Under the pieces are notes generated by a model, which saw nothing but the letters and a program-made list of their open reading frames with translations, was not told the origin of the DNA and did not search any database. Shown here piece after piece: positions 17,137 to 27,800 of a stretch of DNA of 64,000 nucleotides. The position numbers and the translations under genes were made by a program. The stretch covers positions 3,844,001 through 3,908,000 of the forward strand of contig CAXXFH010000004.1 of assembly GCA_963677085.2 (NCBI GenBank), written 5' to 3'. How positions within the stretch are numbered: the stretch's first letter is position 1; every line of letters begins with the position of its first letter. This stretch comes from G963677085 sp963677085 (GTDB lineage Bacteria > Planctomycetota > Planctomycetia > Pirellulales > Thermoguttaceae).

Positions 17137-17458
17137 CCGGTGCTAGCCATTAGTGCTTGATGCTTAATTGGTCATTTGGAGTTGGTCACACTCCAATCCC
17201 CCACCTCAATGCCCTCGCAAGCGTGGCCATGACATCGGGTACGTTGCAGTCCAACGAGCGTTTTTACCTTTGATATACGCGATTTCTGATGCGCATTGGG
17301 GAAATTGCGGTCCAGACCGCGGTTTTCGTGGTTAGATATCTAAGCGTGGCCGGTTTTCGACTGATTTGTCTGTTGGTATATCTGGCCGGTGTTGCTTGAG
17401 TCGCCTCTCAGAGGGGGCCACAACGATTGAACTCCCCAGATCCTGCTCATCGGCTAAA
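17137..17458. other. Intergenic region before the sigma-kinase pair
   Basis: Holds TTAATTGGTCATTTGG and GTTGGTCACA (17160-17190), degenerate members of the ATGACCAA repeat, and a small hairpin GCGGT CCAG ACCGC at 17307-17320 followed by GGTTTT. No gene is supported. The promoter of the sigma factor should lie in the last 100 bp. Confidence 0.5.
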
Positions 17459-18115
17459 ATGGACGGCATGGATAGTATCACCGATAGTCAGGCGGCAAAG
17501 TCGGCGGAGCTGGTTGCCCAACTCCAGCAAGGAGGCCAGGCTGCGCTGGCGGAGCTATTCATGCAGAACCGCGACCGTCTACGACGGATGGTTCGTGCGC
17601 GGCTGGACGATCGTGTGGCCGGGCGTGCCGATCCGTCGGACGTGCTGCAAGAGGCCTTCCTGGATGCTTCGCGGCAACTGAATGACTATCTCGACGATCC
17701 GGCCGTACCACCCTTTCTGTGGTTGCGATTGCTGACCGGCCAACGGCTGATGCAGGTTCATCGCCGTCATTTGGGCGCCCAAATGCGCGACGCCAAGCAA
17801 GAGGTATCCTTGAACCGTGGCTCGATGCCGCAAGCCAACTCGTGTTCGCTGTCGCGGCAAGTTGTCGGGCGTCTGACGACACCGAGCCTCGCGGCCATTC
17901 GCATCGAGATGCAGATCCGGCTACAGCAACTCCTCGATAGCCTGGAACCACTCGATCGCGAGGTCCTCTCGCTACGACACTTCGAGGAACTCAGCAACAG
18001 CGAAGTGGCCTTGGAGTTGGGCATCAGCACGGCCGCCGCCAGCAAACGTTACATCCGCGCCCTGGAGCGTTTCCGAACCATGTTGGCCGAAATCCCCGGT
18101 TTTCTCGATGGATGA
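17459..18115 (+). CDS. RNA polymerase sigma-70 factor, ECF planctomycete type
   Basis: 218 residues from the ATG at 17459, with an alternative ATG at 17468. Region 2 includes RMVRARLDDRVAGRADPSD and VLQEAFLDASRQL; region 4 has DREVLSLRHFEELSNSEVAL with a C-terminal helix-turn-helix (ISTAAASKRYIRALERF). Its stop overlaps the start of a large Ser/Thr kinase gene by 8 bases, so the two are translationally coupled. In planctomycetes this sigma type is often paired with such kinases, which suggests phosphorylation-linked control; that is an inference. Confidence 0.92.
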   Translation: MDGMDSITDSQAAKSAELVAQLQQGGQAALAELFMQNRDRLRRMVRARLDDRVAGRADPSDVLQEAFLDASRQLNDYLDDPAVPPFLWLRLLTGQRLMQVHRRHLGAQMRDAKQEVSLNRGSMPQANSCSLSRQVVGRLTTPSLAAIRIEMQIRLQQLLDSLEPLDREVLSLRHFEELSNSEVALELGISTAAASKRYIRALERFRTMLAEIPGFLDG

Positions 18116-21100
18116 CCGGGGGACAACCAAATCCGAAGTGCAAATGACCGATTCCAGCGACATTCGCGATCCGGTCGAAACCTTGGCCGAAGAGTTTCTC
18201 GAACGCCGGCGTCAGGGCGAGGCTCTCTCCGTACCGGAATATGCCGAGGAGCATCCGGACTTGGCCGACCGCATTCGCGATCTCTTTCCTGCCCTGTTAT
18301 TGATGGAAGACCTCAAGCCCGACCGGCAGGAACTACTGCAGTTGAACACCTCGATGGATCTGTCGTCGCAACCGCCCTTGGAGCGGTTGGGCGACTTCCG
18401 CGTCGTGCGCGAGATCGGCCGGGGGGGAATGGGAATCGTCTACGAAGCCGAGCAGGAATCGCTCGGGCGTCGCGTTGCGTTGAAGGTGTTGCCTGAAGTC
18501 TTGCTTTCCACTCCGGAGGGCTTACAACGATTTCGCCGCGAGGCCCAAGCGGCGGCCCAGCTCCACCATACCAACATCGTGCCCGTCTTCGGCATCGGTG
18601 AACAAGATGGAAAACACTACTACGTAATGCAATTCATCGAGGGTTACAGCCTCGATCGGGTGCTCGACGAACTAAGCCGCGATGAGTCGCGATCGTCGAC
18701 CGAAGCCAAAGCACGCGACTTGCAGCAACAGGCCGTGGGGTTTTCGGCCAGCCGCGTGGCGCAGACGTTGCTTTTCGGCAAGTTCGAGCCGATTTCGCCC
18801 GGGCCGGAGGGAGCCCACAAGCCGGATGCGTCGGACGAAGGTCTTTCGACGCCGGTCGATCCGGAATCGTCCGATTCGTCATCGGTCCTGGCAAGCGGCC
18901 TGGGCAACGGCAGTCCTGCGTCGCCGCCCGCGACAAACCCGCCTGACGCAGAGCCACACAAGACCGACGAGGCCCCGCACCATTACGACATCACGGCAGC
19001 GCTGGCGGCCGGTCCGCGTTATTGGCGAAACGTGGCAGGCATTGGGGCGCAAGTCGCCGGGGCCCTGCATTACGCCCACAAACAGGGCACGCTTCATCGC
19101 GACATCAAACCGGCCAACCTTTTGCTCGACGCGCGTGGGACGGTTTGGGTCACCGACTTCGGCCTGGCCAAACTGGCCGAACACGAAGATCTGACCACAC
19201 CCGGCGGGATGGTCGGTACGCTGCGTTACATGGCGCCCGAGCAATTCGAAGGACACTCGGACGCTCGAAGCGACGTCTACAATCTTGGCCTAACACTCTA
19301 CGAACTTCTTACCCTGCGGCCAGCCTTCGACGAAACGAGCCACCATCGGCTGTTGCGGCAAGTAAGCCAGCAAGAACCGCAACGGCCGCGCCGGGTAAAT
19401 CCGCAAATCCCCCGCGATCTGGAAACGATCGTCCTGAAGGCCATCGCCCGCGATCCCGGACACCGCTATCAATCGGCCGGCGAGCTGGCCGAGGACTTGC
19501 AGTGCTTTCTCGACGATCGTCCGATTCGTGCACGACGAATTACGCCCGTCGAACGACTCGTGCGTTGGTGCCGGCGCAATCCGGCGTTGGCTGCGTTGAC
19601 CGCCACGGCGTTAAGCCTGTTAGTAATGGTCGCTATGGTGGCCTCGATCGGTTACGCACGCACCACCAGCGCCCTACATCGCGAATCGCAACAGCGTGTG
19701 CGGACCGAAAGCGAGCGCGAGCGGGCAGAAGCCAACTTGGCCCTGGCCGTTCAGGCGTTTGAAGACATCTTCACAAAAGTCGGCGGAGTATCCATCTCGC
19801 CGCTCTCCGAAGACACACTCCAACAGCAGCAAACTTGGCGCGAGTCGACCTGGGAAACGGTTGTTACGGCAAAGGACGCCGAACTACTCGAAAGCCTTTT
19901 GCGGTTTTACGACCAGTTCACCCAGCAGAACCGCGACGACGAAGAACTCCAACAGGAAACGGCTCGGGCGTACCGCCGCGTGGGCGACATTCAATATCGC
20001 CTGGGCCAATTCGAACAGGCGGAAACGGCTTGTCGTCGGGCGCTGGCGGCCTATCGCAAAGCCTCGACACAGATGCCGGCAAACACCGACTGCCTGTTCA
20101 AGATTGCCGCTGCGTACAACCAACTCGGCGATATCGCCCGGGATGTCGGCCGCCACGACGAGGCCATGCAGCATTATCGTAGCGCCGAGCAGTTGCTTAC
20201 GCAACAACCGCCCGATGTACAGGCCATGGCCGAATGCCGTTTCGAGTTGGCATGTACCTACAGCCAGGAAGGCCTGATGGCCATGATCCAGCAATTCACT
20301 TCGGCCACTCCGCCGGACGAAAGTGTTTTCATGCAGGAAGCCGAGAAGTATTTCCGCCGCGCGCTCAATTTGTTCCAACCGCTTGTGGCCGAGAATCCGG
20401 CCAACCCGGAATATCGCGTGGCGATGGCGAAGTGTTACCGGCATCTTTGGGGAGTGTTGTCCTTCGGCCAGCGCGAAGAAGAAGCCCTGGGGATACGGAA
20501 TAAGGCAACCCAGATCGTCGAAGGACTTGTGCGCGACTTCCCCAACAACCCCGAGTATCGCTACGTGTTGGTCGAGACTTACCTTCACGGCCGCCGTTTG
20601 GAAGAGGAAGACGTTACTTTGGAGCAAATGGCCTGGGAGGCCAACGAAGCGGTGGCGATTGCCACGAAGCTCGTCAGCCGATACCCGCAGGTTCCCAAAT
20701 ATCGAGCCGCGTTGGGACACGCCCACGGCCTGCTCGGCCGGGTGTTGGCCGAGGCCGGAGTGCTGGACGACGCCACGGCAAACACTCGCCGCAGCGTAGA
20801 AATTCAAGAATCGTTGGTGAACGATTACGGTTCGGTCGTACGTCACCGCTTCATGTTGGCCCAATCGCTTCACGAGTTGGCTACGCTTTACCGCAGCCAG
20901 AAATCGTACAGCCGAGCTCTGCCCGTTCTGCGGCAACTGAGCAAGCTTCTCGCCGACACTCCGGCATCCGTCACTCCGCCACCGTTTTGGTACGCGGCCC
21001 GGGCTGAAACCTACGAGATGCTCGCATCGACATTACAGGAATTGGGAAACACGAAGGAAGCGGAAGTGGCAGCCGGACAGGCTAAGGCAATTCGCAAGAA

Positions 21101-21194
21101 GTACCCGCAAGCTGCCGCCGTGCCACCGCCCTGGGGTCCGCGGGATCGACGTCCCCCGCCCGACGATCAGCCGCCGCCGAACGCACCTCTGTAG
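18108..21194 (+). CDS. Transmembrane Ser/Thr protein kinase with TPR repeats
   Basis: 1028 residues. The start overlaps the sigma gene (ATGGATGA). An N-terminal helical segment (1-90) precedes the kinase: Gly loop GRGGMG (104-109), Lys126 in VALKV, catalytic HRDIKPAN (330-337), DFG (350-352) and MAPEQ (375-379). Between the hinge (about 190) and helix E (about 303) lies an insert of roughly 110 low-complexity residues rich in Ser, Pro and Asp, unusual for the fold. One membrane helix follows at about 491-515. The C-terminal half carries tetratricopeptide-like repeats (ARAYRRVGDIQYRLGQFEQA and others). It likely senses or binds proteins on the far side of the membrane and signals to the cytoplasm. 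Confidence 0.93.
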   Translation: MDDRGTTKSEVQMTDSSDIRDPVETLAEEFLERRRQGEALSVPEYAEEHPDLADRIRDLFPALLLMEDLKPDRQELLQLNTSMDLSSQPPLERLGDFRVVREIGRGGMGIVYEAEQESLGRRVALKVLPEVLLSTPEGLQRFRREAQAAAQLHHTNIVPVFGIGEQDGKHYYVMQFIEGYSLDRVLDELSRDESRSSTEAKARDLQQQAVGFSASRVAQTLLFGKFEPISPGPEGAHKPDASDEGLSTPVDPESSDSSSVLASGLGNGSPASPPATNPPDAEPHKTDEAPHHYDITAALAAGPRYWRNVAGIGAQVAGALHYAHKQGTLHRDIKPANLLLDARGTVWVTDFGLAKLAEHEDLTTPGGMVGTLRYMAPEQFEGHSDARSDVYNLGLTLYELLTLRPAFDETSHHRLLRQVSQQEPQRPRRVNPQIPRDLETIVLKAIARDPGHRYQSAGELAEDLQCFLDDRPIRARRITPVERLVRWCRRNPALAALTATALSLLVMVAMVASIGYARTTSALHRESQQRVRTESERERAEANLALAVQAFEDIFTKVGGVSISPLSEDTLQQQQTWRESTWETVVTAKDAELLESLLRFYDQFTQQNRDDEELQQETARAYRRVGDIQYRLGQFEQAETACRRALAAYRKASTQMPANTDCLFKIAAAYNQLGDIARDVGRHDEAMQHYRSAEQLLTQQPPDVQAMAECRFELACTYSQEGLMAMIQQFTSATPPDESVFMQEAEKYFRRALNLFQPLVAENPANPEYRVAMAKCYRHLWGVLSFGQREEEALGIRNKATQIVEGLVRDFPNNPEYRYVLVETYLHGRRLEEEDVTLEQMAWEANEAVAIATKLVSRYPQVPKYRAALGHAHGLLGRVLAEAGVLDDATANTRRSVEIQESLVNDYGSVVRHRFMLAQSLHELATLYRSQKSYSRALPVLRQLSKLLADTPASVTPPPFWYAARAETYEMLASTLQELGNTKEAEVAAGQAKAIRKKYPQAAAVPPPWGPRDRRPPPDDQPPPNAPL

Positions 21195-21210
21195 CTTAGG
21201 AGCGTCTTTT

Positions 21211-21341
21211 CCTCGTTCCCACGCTTCGCGTGGGAACGCACGGCCCGACGCTTCCGCGTCGAGAATTGCCAAGAAATTTGCTCGCAGCATGAAGGACGCG
21301 AAGCGTCCGACCTTGGGTTCCCACGCAAAGCGTGGGAACTA
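21211..21341. repeat. Cluster of TTCCCACGC hairpins
   Basis: CGTTCCCACGC TTC GCGTGGGAACG at 21214-21238, GACGCTTCCGCGTC at 21247-21260, GGACGCGAAGCGTCC at 21294-21308 and GTTCCCACGCAAAGCGTGGGAAC at 21317-21339. The order long-short-short-long recurs at 55880-56007. It lies between convergent genes, so termination is possible. Confidence 0.8.
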
Positions 21342-21353
21342 GGTTAGACCAGG

Positions 21354-22883
21354 CTACAAGGGTGGTTCGGTGGGTGCCGGGGTGGGAAGCATCTCGGGGC
21401 CGCCGACCGGTTCAACTTGTGGTTGCTCCACAACTAGTTCGTTCTGCTCGACTGGTAGCGACTGCCAGCCGCCGCCCAATGCCCGGTAGAGCTGGATCAG
21501 ATTGGTCGTCACACTGGCTTCGCTTAGCGCCAATTGGTCTTGAGATTGCAGCAACGAGCGTTGCGAATCGAGTACCCGCTGGAAACTTACGTCGCCGCCG
21601 GCATAGCGTTCGCCCGACAATTCGACCGCGCGTTGATATGCCTCGGCCGTTTGTGTCAGGTGTTGCCGTCGTTGTTTTTCACGAACGTAACCTACCAGGG
21701 CGTTGTCGACTTCTTCGGCCGCCGTCAGCACTTTGTTCTGGTATTGCACGGCATACTGCTGTTGCCGGCTCTCCTGTACGTAGACATTGCACCGCAGCCG
21801 CCCGAAGTTGAGAATGTTCCATTGCATCTGGGGTCCTATACTGGCGCCAATCGCATCGGCGTCGAACATGCGGCCGAAGTCTTGGGCGTCGAGCCCGAAC
21901 GACCCAAGAATCGAGAACTTCGGATACATCTCGCCGATGGCCGCTCCGATCCGCGCGGTTTGCGCGGCCACCTTGCGCTCGGCACTACGGATGTCGGGCC
22001 GCCGGCGCAGCAGGTCGGCCGGAATGCCCACGGCAATTTCGCCCGAGGGCTTGGGTATCGGTGCCACCCGGGCCATCAGCTCATCGACTTCGCCCGGCGG
22101 GCATCCCAGCAACACGCTCAACCGGTTCAGAGCTTGCTGGTAACCGGCCTCCAGCGCGGGAATGTCGGACGCGGTCGACTCGGAATTAGCTCGGGCTTGG
22201 GCAACATCCAGCTCGCCGGTTAACTCCGCTCGGAAACGCTTCTCGGTCAGGTCCAAGGTTCGCTGCTGCAGGACAAGGTTCTGTCGGGCGATTTCCAAAC
22301 GGCGCTGGTACGTACGGGCATCGACATAGTTCGTGGCCATGTCGGCCAACAGAATTACGAGCGTGTCGCGATAGTCTTCGATCGAGATGGCGATATCGTC
22401 GTCGGCCGCTTCGACCAGCCGCCGCAGCCGGCCAAAAACGTCGATTTCCCAACTTCCGTTGAGACCGAACCCCCACTGATCGGTAGCCGTGGTCCCCGCA
22501 ACTGCTCCACCCCCGCCTCCCAAAGCGCCGCTGGCGGCCAGTTTTGAGTAGGAATACGAGCCGTCCTGGGTAATCTGGGGCAGAAGATCGGCCCGCACAA
22601 TACAGCGCTGTGCCCGGGCTTCGAAGATCCGCAGGGCCGCCTCCCGCAGGTCGAGGTTTTGGGCCACGGCCCGATCGATGAGCCTATTGAGCGTGGGATC
22701 GTCGAACGTGGTCCACCAGCCGGCCAGATCGGTGCTGACCGACAGAATCTCGGGATCGTCGGTAGCGCGCCACGCCTCGGTGATGCAAGCCGAAGGTGGT
22801 TCGCAGTAATCTGGCCCCACCTTGCAGCCAACGGCGAGCACGCAGAGCGCGATCGCGATGTTTAATTGGCACAAATAACGCAT
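21354..22883 (-). CDS. RND efflux outer-membrane factor (NodT/OprM family)
   Basis: 509 residues from the ATG at 22883; the frame continues upstream to 22979, but the lipoprotein signal begins here. The signal ends LAVGC at residue 20, so the mature protein is a lipoprotein. GWWTTFDDPTLNRLI and the paired outer-membrane-efflux repeats (ALRIFEARAQ, VGIPADLLRRRPDIRSAE) are diagnostic of the NodT/OprM subfamily. The C-terminal tail is rich in Pro and Glu. It is divergent from the adaptor and pump genes and presumably forms the exit duct for that pump. Confidence 0.95.
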   Translation of the reverse strand: MRYLCQLNIAIALCVLAVGCKVGPDYCEPPSACITEAWRATDDPEILSVSTDLAGWWTTFDDPTLNRLIDRAVAQNLDLREAALRIFEARAQRCIVRADLLPQITQDGSYSYSKLAASGALGGGGGAVAGTTATDQWGFGLNGSWEIDVFGRLRRLVEAADDDIAISIEDYRDTLVILLADMATNYVDARTYQRRLEIARQNLVLQQRTLDLTEKRFRAELTGELDVAQARANSESTASDIPALEAGYQQALNRLSVLLGCPPGEVDELMARVAPIPKPSGEIAVGIPADLLRRRPDIRSAERKVAAQTARIGAAIGEMYPKFSILGSFGLDAQDFGRMFDADAIGASIGPQMQWNILNFGRLRCNVYVQESRQQQYAVQYQNKVLTAAEEVDNALVGYVREKQRRQHLTQTAEAYQRAVELSGERYAGGDVSFQRVLDSQRSLLQSQDQLALSEASVTTNLIQLYRALGGGWQSLPVEQNELVVEQPQVEPVGGPEMLPTPAPTEPPL

Positions 22884-23306
22884 TATCCACAGCACTCCAC
22901 CATACAACTTCCAGGGAGAACAATAGCCCCCGCTGACGTTGCGAACCCCTCCCTTGGGTATATTCGCCGTCCTGCCCATGTTTCGAGACTTCGGATTCTC
23001 GGGGTTGTATCAATTACAGAATCTGCGCGAGAAGAAGGTTTTTGGACGCTTTCAAAAGAAATCGCAAGAAACCGAGGCCCGCGCTGTCTCCAAAGCGGCT
23101 CCTTCCGCAAATTAATCTCTTGGGACGTTGCCTTTCCATTATCCGCGTCCCCCCGCGCGTTGGTTTGGCAAGCTCCCTCGCTTGCCACGAGGGAGGCGTT
23201 TTCTGCTGCCCATTTCCGCAACGAGGCCTGTAGCCGGGTGGGGAAAGCGCCTCCCGCTCTTCTTTTTGTGGGGTTGCCCGCACTGGGCAGCCAAGCCGAG
23301 GAATCG
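22884..23306. other. Divergent promoter region of the RND system
   Basis: 423 bp between the outer membrane factor and the adaptor gene. Contains a small hairpin GGCAAGC TCCCTC GCTTGCC near 23167-23186. No gene or operator of known type is recognised, though control by the AraC-type regulator of the same locus could act here. Confidence 0.45.
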
Positions 23307-24821
23307 ATGATCGGACGTAAAACGTTATCCAACGCAAGTCACCCCGCCTCGGATGTCCCAGACATCCACCCCGATGGGCAATACACGGGAGATGCCACGC
23401 ACCGCCATCACGACGACAGCCATGTCACCGCAGACGAGATCAGCAAAGGCGTCTCCCCCTCGAAAAGCGGCCGAGCCTGGAAGCTAGGTGCCGGGTTGTT
23501 GCGTTCGGGCCTCTCGCTGCTGCTGATTGGGGTGGGAATTGTCGGTTTCGTGGTATTGGGTTCGGGCCACCCCCCACAGTCGCGCGGTGAACGCGAGGTG
23601 GTCAAGCCGATTGTTCAAGTGGCCGCGGTTACTGAGCACCGCGAAGGAATCGACTTCAACGTGGACGGAGTTGTCATTGCCTTTCGCGAGATCACTATCC
23701 CAGCCGAGGTGGCGGGCCAAGTGGCTTTTCGGTCGGATAATTGTCGAATGGGCCACATGGTGAAAGCCGGCGAACTGCTCGCAAAAATCGACCCGGCCGA
23801 CTACCAACTGGAAGCTCGCCGTCTGGAAGAAGAATTGAAGCAGGCCGAGGCCAACCAGCATGAACTGAAAGTCGAAACGATCGCCCGGCGACGCCAGATC
23901 GAGCTCGCCCGAGAAGACCTCGCCATACAACAACGCGAGGTGCAACGCTACGAGCGAATTAAGGACCCGGGCGTCTACTCTAAGTCGGAAGTGGACACGG
24001 CCCGGCTCAAGGAGCTTCAAGCCCGGGACGCCCTGCAGACGGAAATCGACCAACTCGAACTACTCGAAGCCCAACAAGCACGGCTTGCCAGCGCCTCGCA
24101 ATTGGCGGTGCATCAACTCGACAAGGCCCGTTTGGAACTAACTAGGACAGAAATCTACTCGCCGATCGACGGGGTGGTAACCGACGAGCTTGTCGAACAG
24201 GATTGCTATTTGCAAAAGGGTGCCGGCGTGGCGGTGGTGCAAGATACGTCGTGCATGGAAATCCGCTGCAGCCTGCAGATGAAGCAGATGCATTGGATCT
24301 GGCAAACGGCCCCCTCGCCCGACAAGCCCGTAGCTTCAGACAATGCATATTACTTCCCGGAGACTCCCGTTACGGTGATCTACGAGATGGAGTCCCGCAA
24401 ATTCCGTTGGGAAGGGAAGCTGCAATACTACGACGGTGGAAAGATCGACGAGCGGACGCGCATGGTTCCCTGCCGGGTTCGCGTCTGCCAACCATCTTGC
24501 GTGCAGGTCGACGGGGCCTGCTCGGGCGGCGTGCGCCCGCCGGTATTAATGGCGGGAATGTTTGTGACCGTGCGGGTGCACGCTAAGCCCGACCTTGCTT
24601 TGCTTCGTTTACCCGAGGCGGCCGTTCAACCAGGCGGCACCGTTTGGACGGTACGCGACCAGCAGCTACACGAGTTGCCCGTGCGCGTGGCACATGCCAC
24701 ACGAGAAGAGGTTTTGGTTTATCAACAGGGATCGGAACTGCAAGCGGGCGATCGGGTGGTCGTGTCTCCAGTGGCCGCCCCGACAGAAGGCGCAGCCGTC
24801 GCAGTCATGGGTGAACAATGA
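23307..24821 (+). CDS. RND efflux periplasmic adaptor (membrane fusion protein)
   Basis: 504 residues from the ATG at 23307. The N-terminus is long, polar and His/Asp rich (HRHHDDSH) before a membrane anchor, LLLIGVGIVGFVVLG, at about residues 71-85. The HlyD/AcrA core follows: EVAGQVAFRS lipoyl half, KAGELLAKIDPADYQ, a coiled-coil hairpin (LKQAEANQHELKVETIARR and on), then YSPIDGVVTDELVEQ and the beta-barrel. It is longer than typical adaptors mainly through the N-terminal tail. The stop overlaps the pump start by 4 bases (ATGA), so the two are coupled. Confidence 0.93.
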   Translation: MIGRKTLSNASHPASDVPDIHPDGQYTGDATHRHHDDSHVTADEISKGVSPSKSGRAWKLGAGLLRSGLSLLLIGVGIVGFVVLGSGHPPQSRGEREVVKPIVQVAAVTEHREGIDFNVDGVVIAFREITIPAEVAGQVAFRSDNCRMGHMVKAGELLAKIDPADYQLEARRLEEELKQAEANQHELKVETIARRRQIELAREDLAIQQREVQRYERIKDPGVYSKSEVDTARLKELQARDALQTEIDQLELLEAQQARLASASQLAVHQLDKARLELTRTEIYSPIDGVVTDELVEQDCYLQKGAGVAVVQDTSCMEIRCSLQMKQMHWIWQTAPSPDKPVASDNAYYFPETPVTVIYEMESRKFRWEGKLQYYDGGKIDERTRMVPCRVRVCQPSCVQVDGACSGGVRPPVLMAGMFVTVRVHAKPDLALLRLPEAAVQPGGTVWTVRDQQLHELPVRVAHATREEVLVYQQGSELQAGDRVVVSPVAAPTEGAAVAVMGEQ

Positions 24822-27800
24822 AGGCTTTGGTACGCTGGGCCGTAACCAACGCACCAGCCATGAATATTTTCATGGTGATGGCGCTGTTGGTCGGCTGGTT
24901 CTGTACGACGTCGCTGAACCGGGAAGTGTTTCCCGAGTTCGATCTGGATATGATCAACATCTCGGTGCCCTATCCCGGCGCCACCCCCGACGAAGTCGAA
25001 GACGGAATCTGCCAGAAGATCGAAGAAGCCGTCCGCTCGGTCGAGGGAATCAAAAAGGTTACCTCCACGGCCTCCGAAGGCGCGGGCACGGTGACGCTCG
25101 AGCTGGAAGCCAACGTTAAGAACCCCGACCGCGTACTCAACGAAGTCCGCTCCGAAGTCGATCGTATCCCCAGCTTTCCCGAGATGGCCGAGGACTACGA
25201 GATTCGCCGGATGACCCACCAGGATACGGCGATTCGCGTGGGCGTGTTGGGTCCGCCGGGCCATACCGAAGAATCCGACCTGCGGCTGCGCACCGTGACG
25301 GAAAAGGTCCTTGACGATCTGCTGCGTCTGCCCGGCGTGTCCGACGTGAGCATCACCGGCGGCAAAGACTATCAGATCGACATCGAGATTCCCGAAGACA
25401 CGCTTCGATCCTACGGACTGTCGCTCACCGAGGTGGCCAACGTCGTTCGCCGAGAAAACCACCAACTGCCCGGCGGTACCATCCGCGCCAAGTCGCAGGA
25501 AGTCACCGTACGCGGCTACAATCGCTACCTTCGCGGGGAAGAAATTGCCAAGCTGCCGCTAGTCACCCAGACGGGCGGGGCCGTGCTGACGATCGGCGAT
25601 TTGGGCGTCGTGCGCGACGAATTTACCGACACCGCGGCCATCTGCGAAATCAACGGCCAACCGGGCCTGGGACTGTCGGTAATCCGCAACACGAGCGAAG
25701 ACTTGCTGGCCGTCGTCGACGCCGTCTACGACTACGTCGAAAACGCTGAGCTGCCCGAGGGCTACCGGCTAACCACTTGGAGCGACCGTTCGGTCGATGT
25801 GCGCGACCGTATTGAGTTGCTCACAGAAAACGGCCTGCAAGGACTGATCCTCGTGTTCCTGCTGCTGGCCATGTTTCTCGATCTGCGGCTGGCGTTTTGG
25901 GCAGCCATGGCGATTCCGTTTTGTATTTTCACGACGGGCATCTACCTGTATTTCACCGGTCAAACGCTCAACTTGCTATCGATGTTCGCGTTCGTGATGG
26001 CCATGGGGATCATCGTGGACGATGCCATCGTCGTGGGAGAAAATATCCACACGCACCGGCAGATGGGCAAGTCGGCCTTCCAGGCGGCCATCGACGGCAC
26101 GTTCGAAGTGGTGCCCTCGGTAGCCGCGTCGGTGGCCACCACGGTAATTGCCTTCCTTCCGTTGCTTTTCGTCGCTGGAATGATGGGTAAGTTCATTGGC
26201 GTGTTACCCGTGGCGTTGGTCGCCATGCTGCTGATTTCCCTAGCCGAATGCTTCACCATCTTTCCCTGCCACCTTGCCCACGAAGACAACGGATTTTTTC
26301 GGCTGTTGAATGTCGTATTCTTTGCTTTTCGCTGGGTGGTTTGGATTCTCAAGGCCATGAATCGCATGGCCAGTGCCGGGCTCGATTGGTTCGTTGCCCA
26401 TGTCTATCGGCCCGCAATCGGCATGGCATTGAACAACCGCTCCATCGTGGTGTCGGGTGCGGTGGCCACGCTGATTTTGGCATTGGGCATGGTTCGTGCC
26501 GGCGTCGTTCCCTTTGTGTTGTTTGAAAAGATCGACAGCAACGCATTGGTCGCCAGGCTGTCGTTTCCCGACGGCACGCCCGGCACGGTGACCGACCGCT
26601 GGACCAAACACATCGAAGAGGCCTTCTGGCGTGCGAACCGGCGGTTTGAAGAGCAGGGTAAGTCGGTCGCCAAGACCTCGTGCCGGGTAGTGGGAACCCA
26701 GGTGAGCGGTCGACCGGGGGCAGTCTCCGTAAGCGGAGCCAGCCACCAGGGTAGCGTGGAAATCGAACTGGTCGACGGCGAAAGCCGGTCGGTCGGCAGC
26801 CAAGAGATACTCGCCTTGTGGCGAGAAGAGGCCGGAGCGGTGCCGGGCGTGGAAAGCCTTACGTTCGACACGATGTTTGGCGGCCCCGGCGGAACGCCCA
26901 TTGAGTTTAAGCTGGTCGCCGACCGAGAGTCGAGCCAGCAGCTCGAAGAGGCCGTCGAGCGGTGCAAAGCCAAGCTGGCCGAGTACCCCGGCGTGTTCGA
27001 CATCAGCGACGACTCCGTACCCGGCAAATGGGAATACCGTGTTCACGTCAAAGACGAAGCCGTGCCCTTGGGTGTCCGCCCGGCCGATCTGGCCGAGACG
27101 GTTCGCGCTACGTACTACGGCGAAGAAGTGATGCGGGTGCAACGCGGCCGGCACGAAGTGAAGATTATGGTCCGCTATCCACGTGAAGATCGCCACACCC
27201 TGGCCAACTTCAACGAAATCCGTGTACGAACGTCCGACGGCATCGAACGTCCGATCACCGAACTGGCCGAAGTGGATATCGTTCGCGGCTACTCCACGAT
27301 CCACCGCATCGAGCAGAAACGTTGCATCACGGTGTCGGCCGACATCAACGAACAAGAAGGCAATGCCAACAACATTGTGGCCACCTTGCGAAAAGACTTC
27401 ATGCCCGAGTTGAAACGCGAGTTGCCGGGCGTCGACGTACTTTGGGAAGGACAACAGGAACGCAAAGACGAGTCGCTGAACAGCCTGTTCATCGGCCTGG
27501 CCATGGCTCTGCTGGCCATCTTCGTTCTGCTGGCCGTCGAATTCAAATCGTACACCCAACCCACGTTGATCCTAATGATTATCCCCTTCGGGATGATCGG
27601 TGCCATAGTGGGCCACTGGATTCAGGGCCGCCCGTTGGGACTCTTCAGCGTGTTGGGAATCGTCGGGCTTAGTGGTATCGTGATCAACGACTCTATCGTA
27701 TTGATCGACTTCATCAACCGGTTGATCAACTCCGGCATGAGCGCCCGCGAAGCCGTCGTCGAGGCCGGTTGCCGTCGTATTCGGCCAGTATTGCTCACCT

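Noticed and set aside
26240..27559. Long minus-strand open frame of 439 codons inside the RND pump gene
   Set aside because: It lies antisense to the pump, has no domain motif, and the pump frame is fully conserved; long antisense frames are expected in GC-rich DNA.
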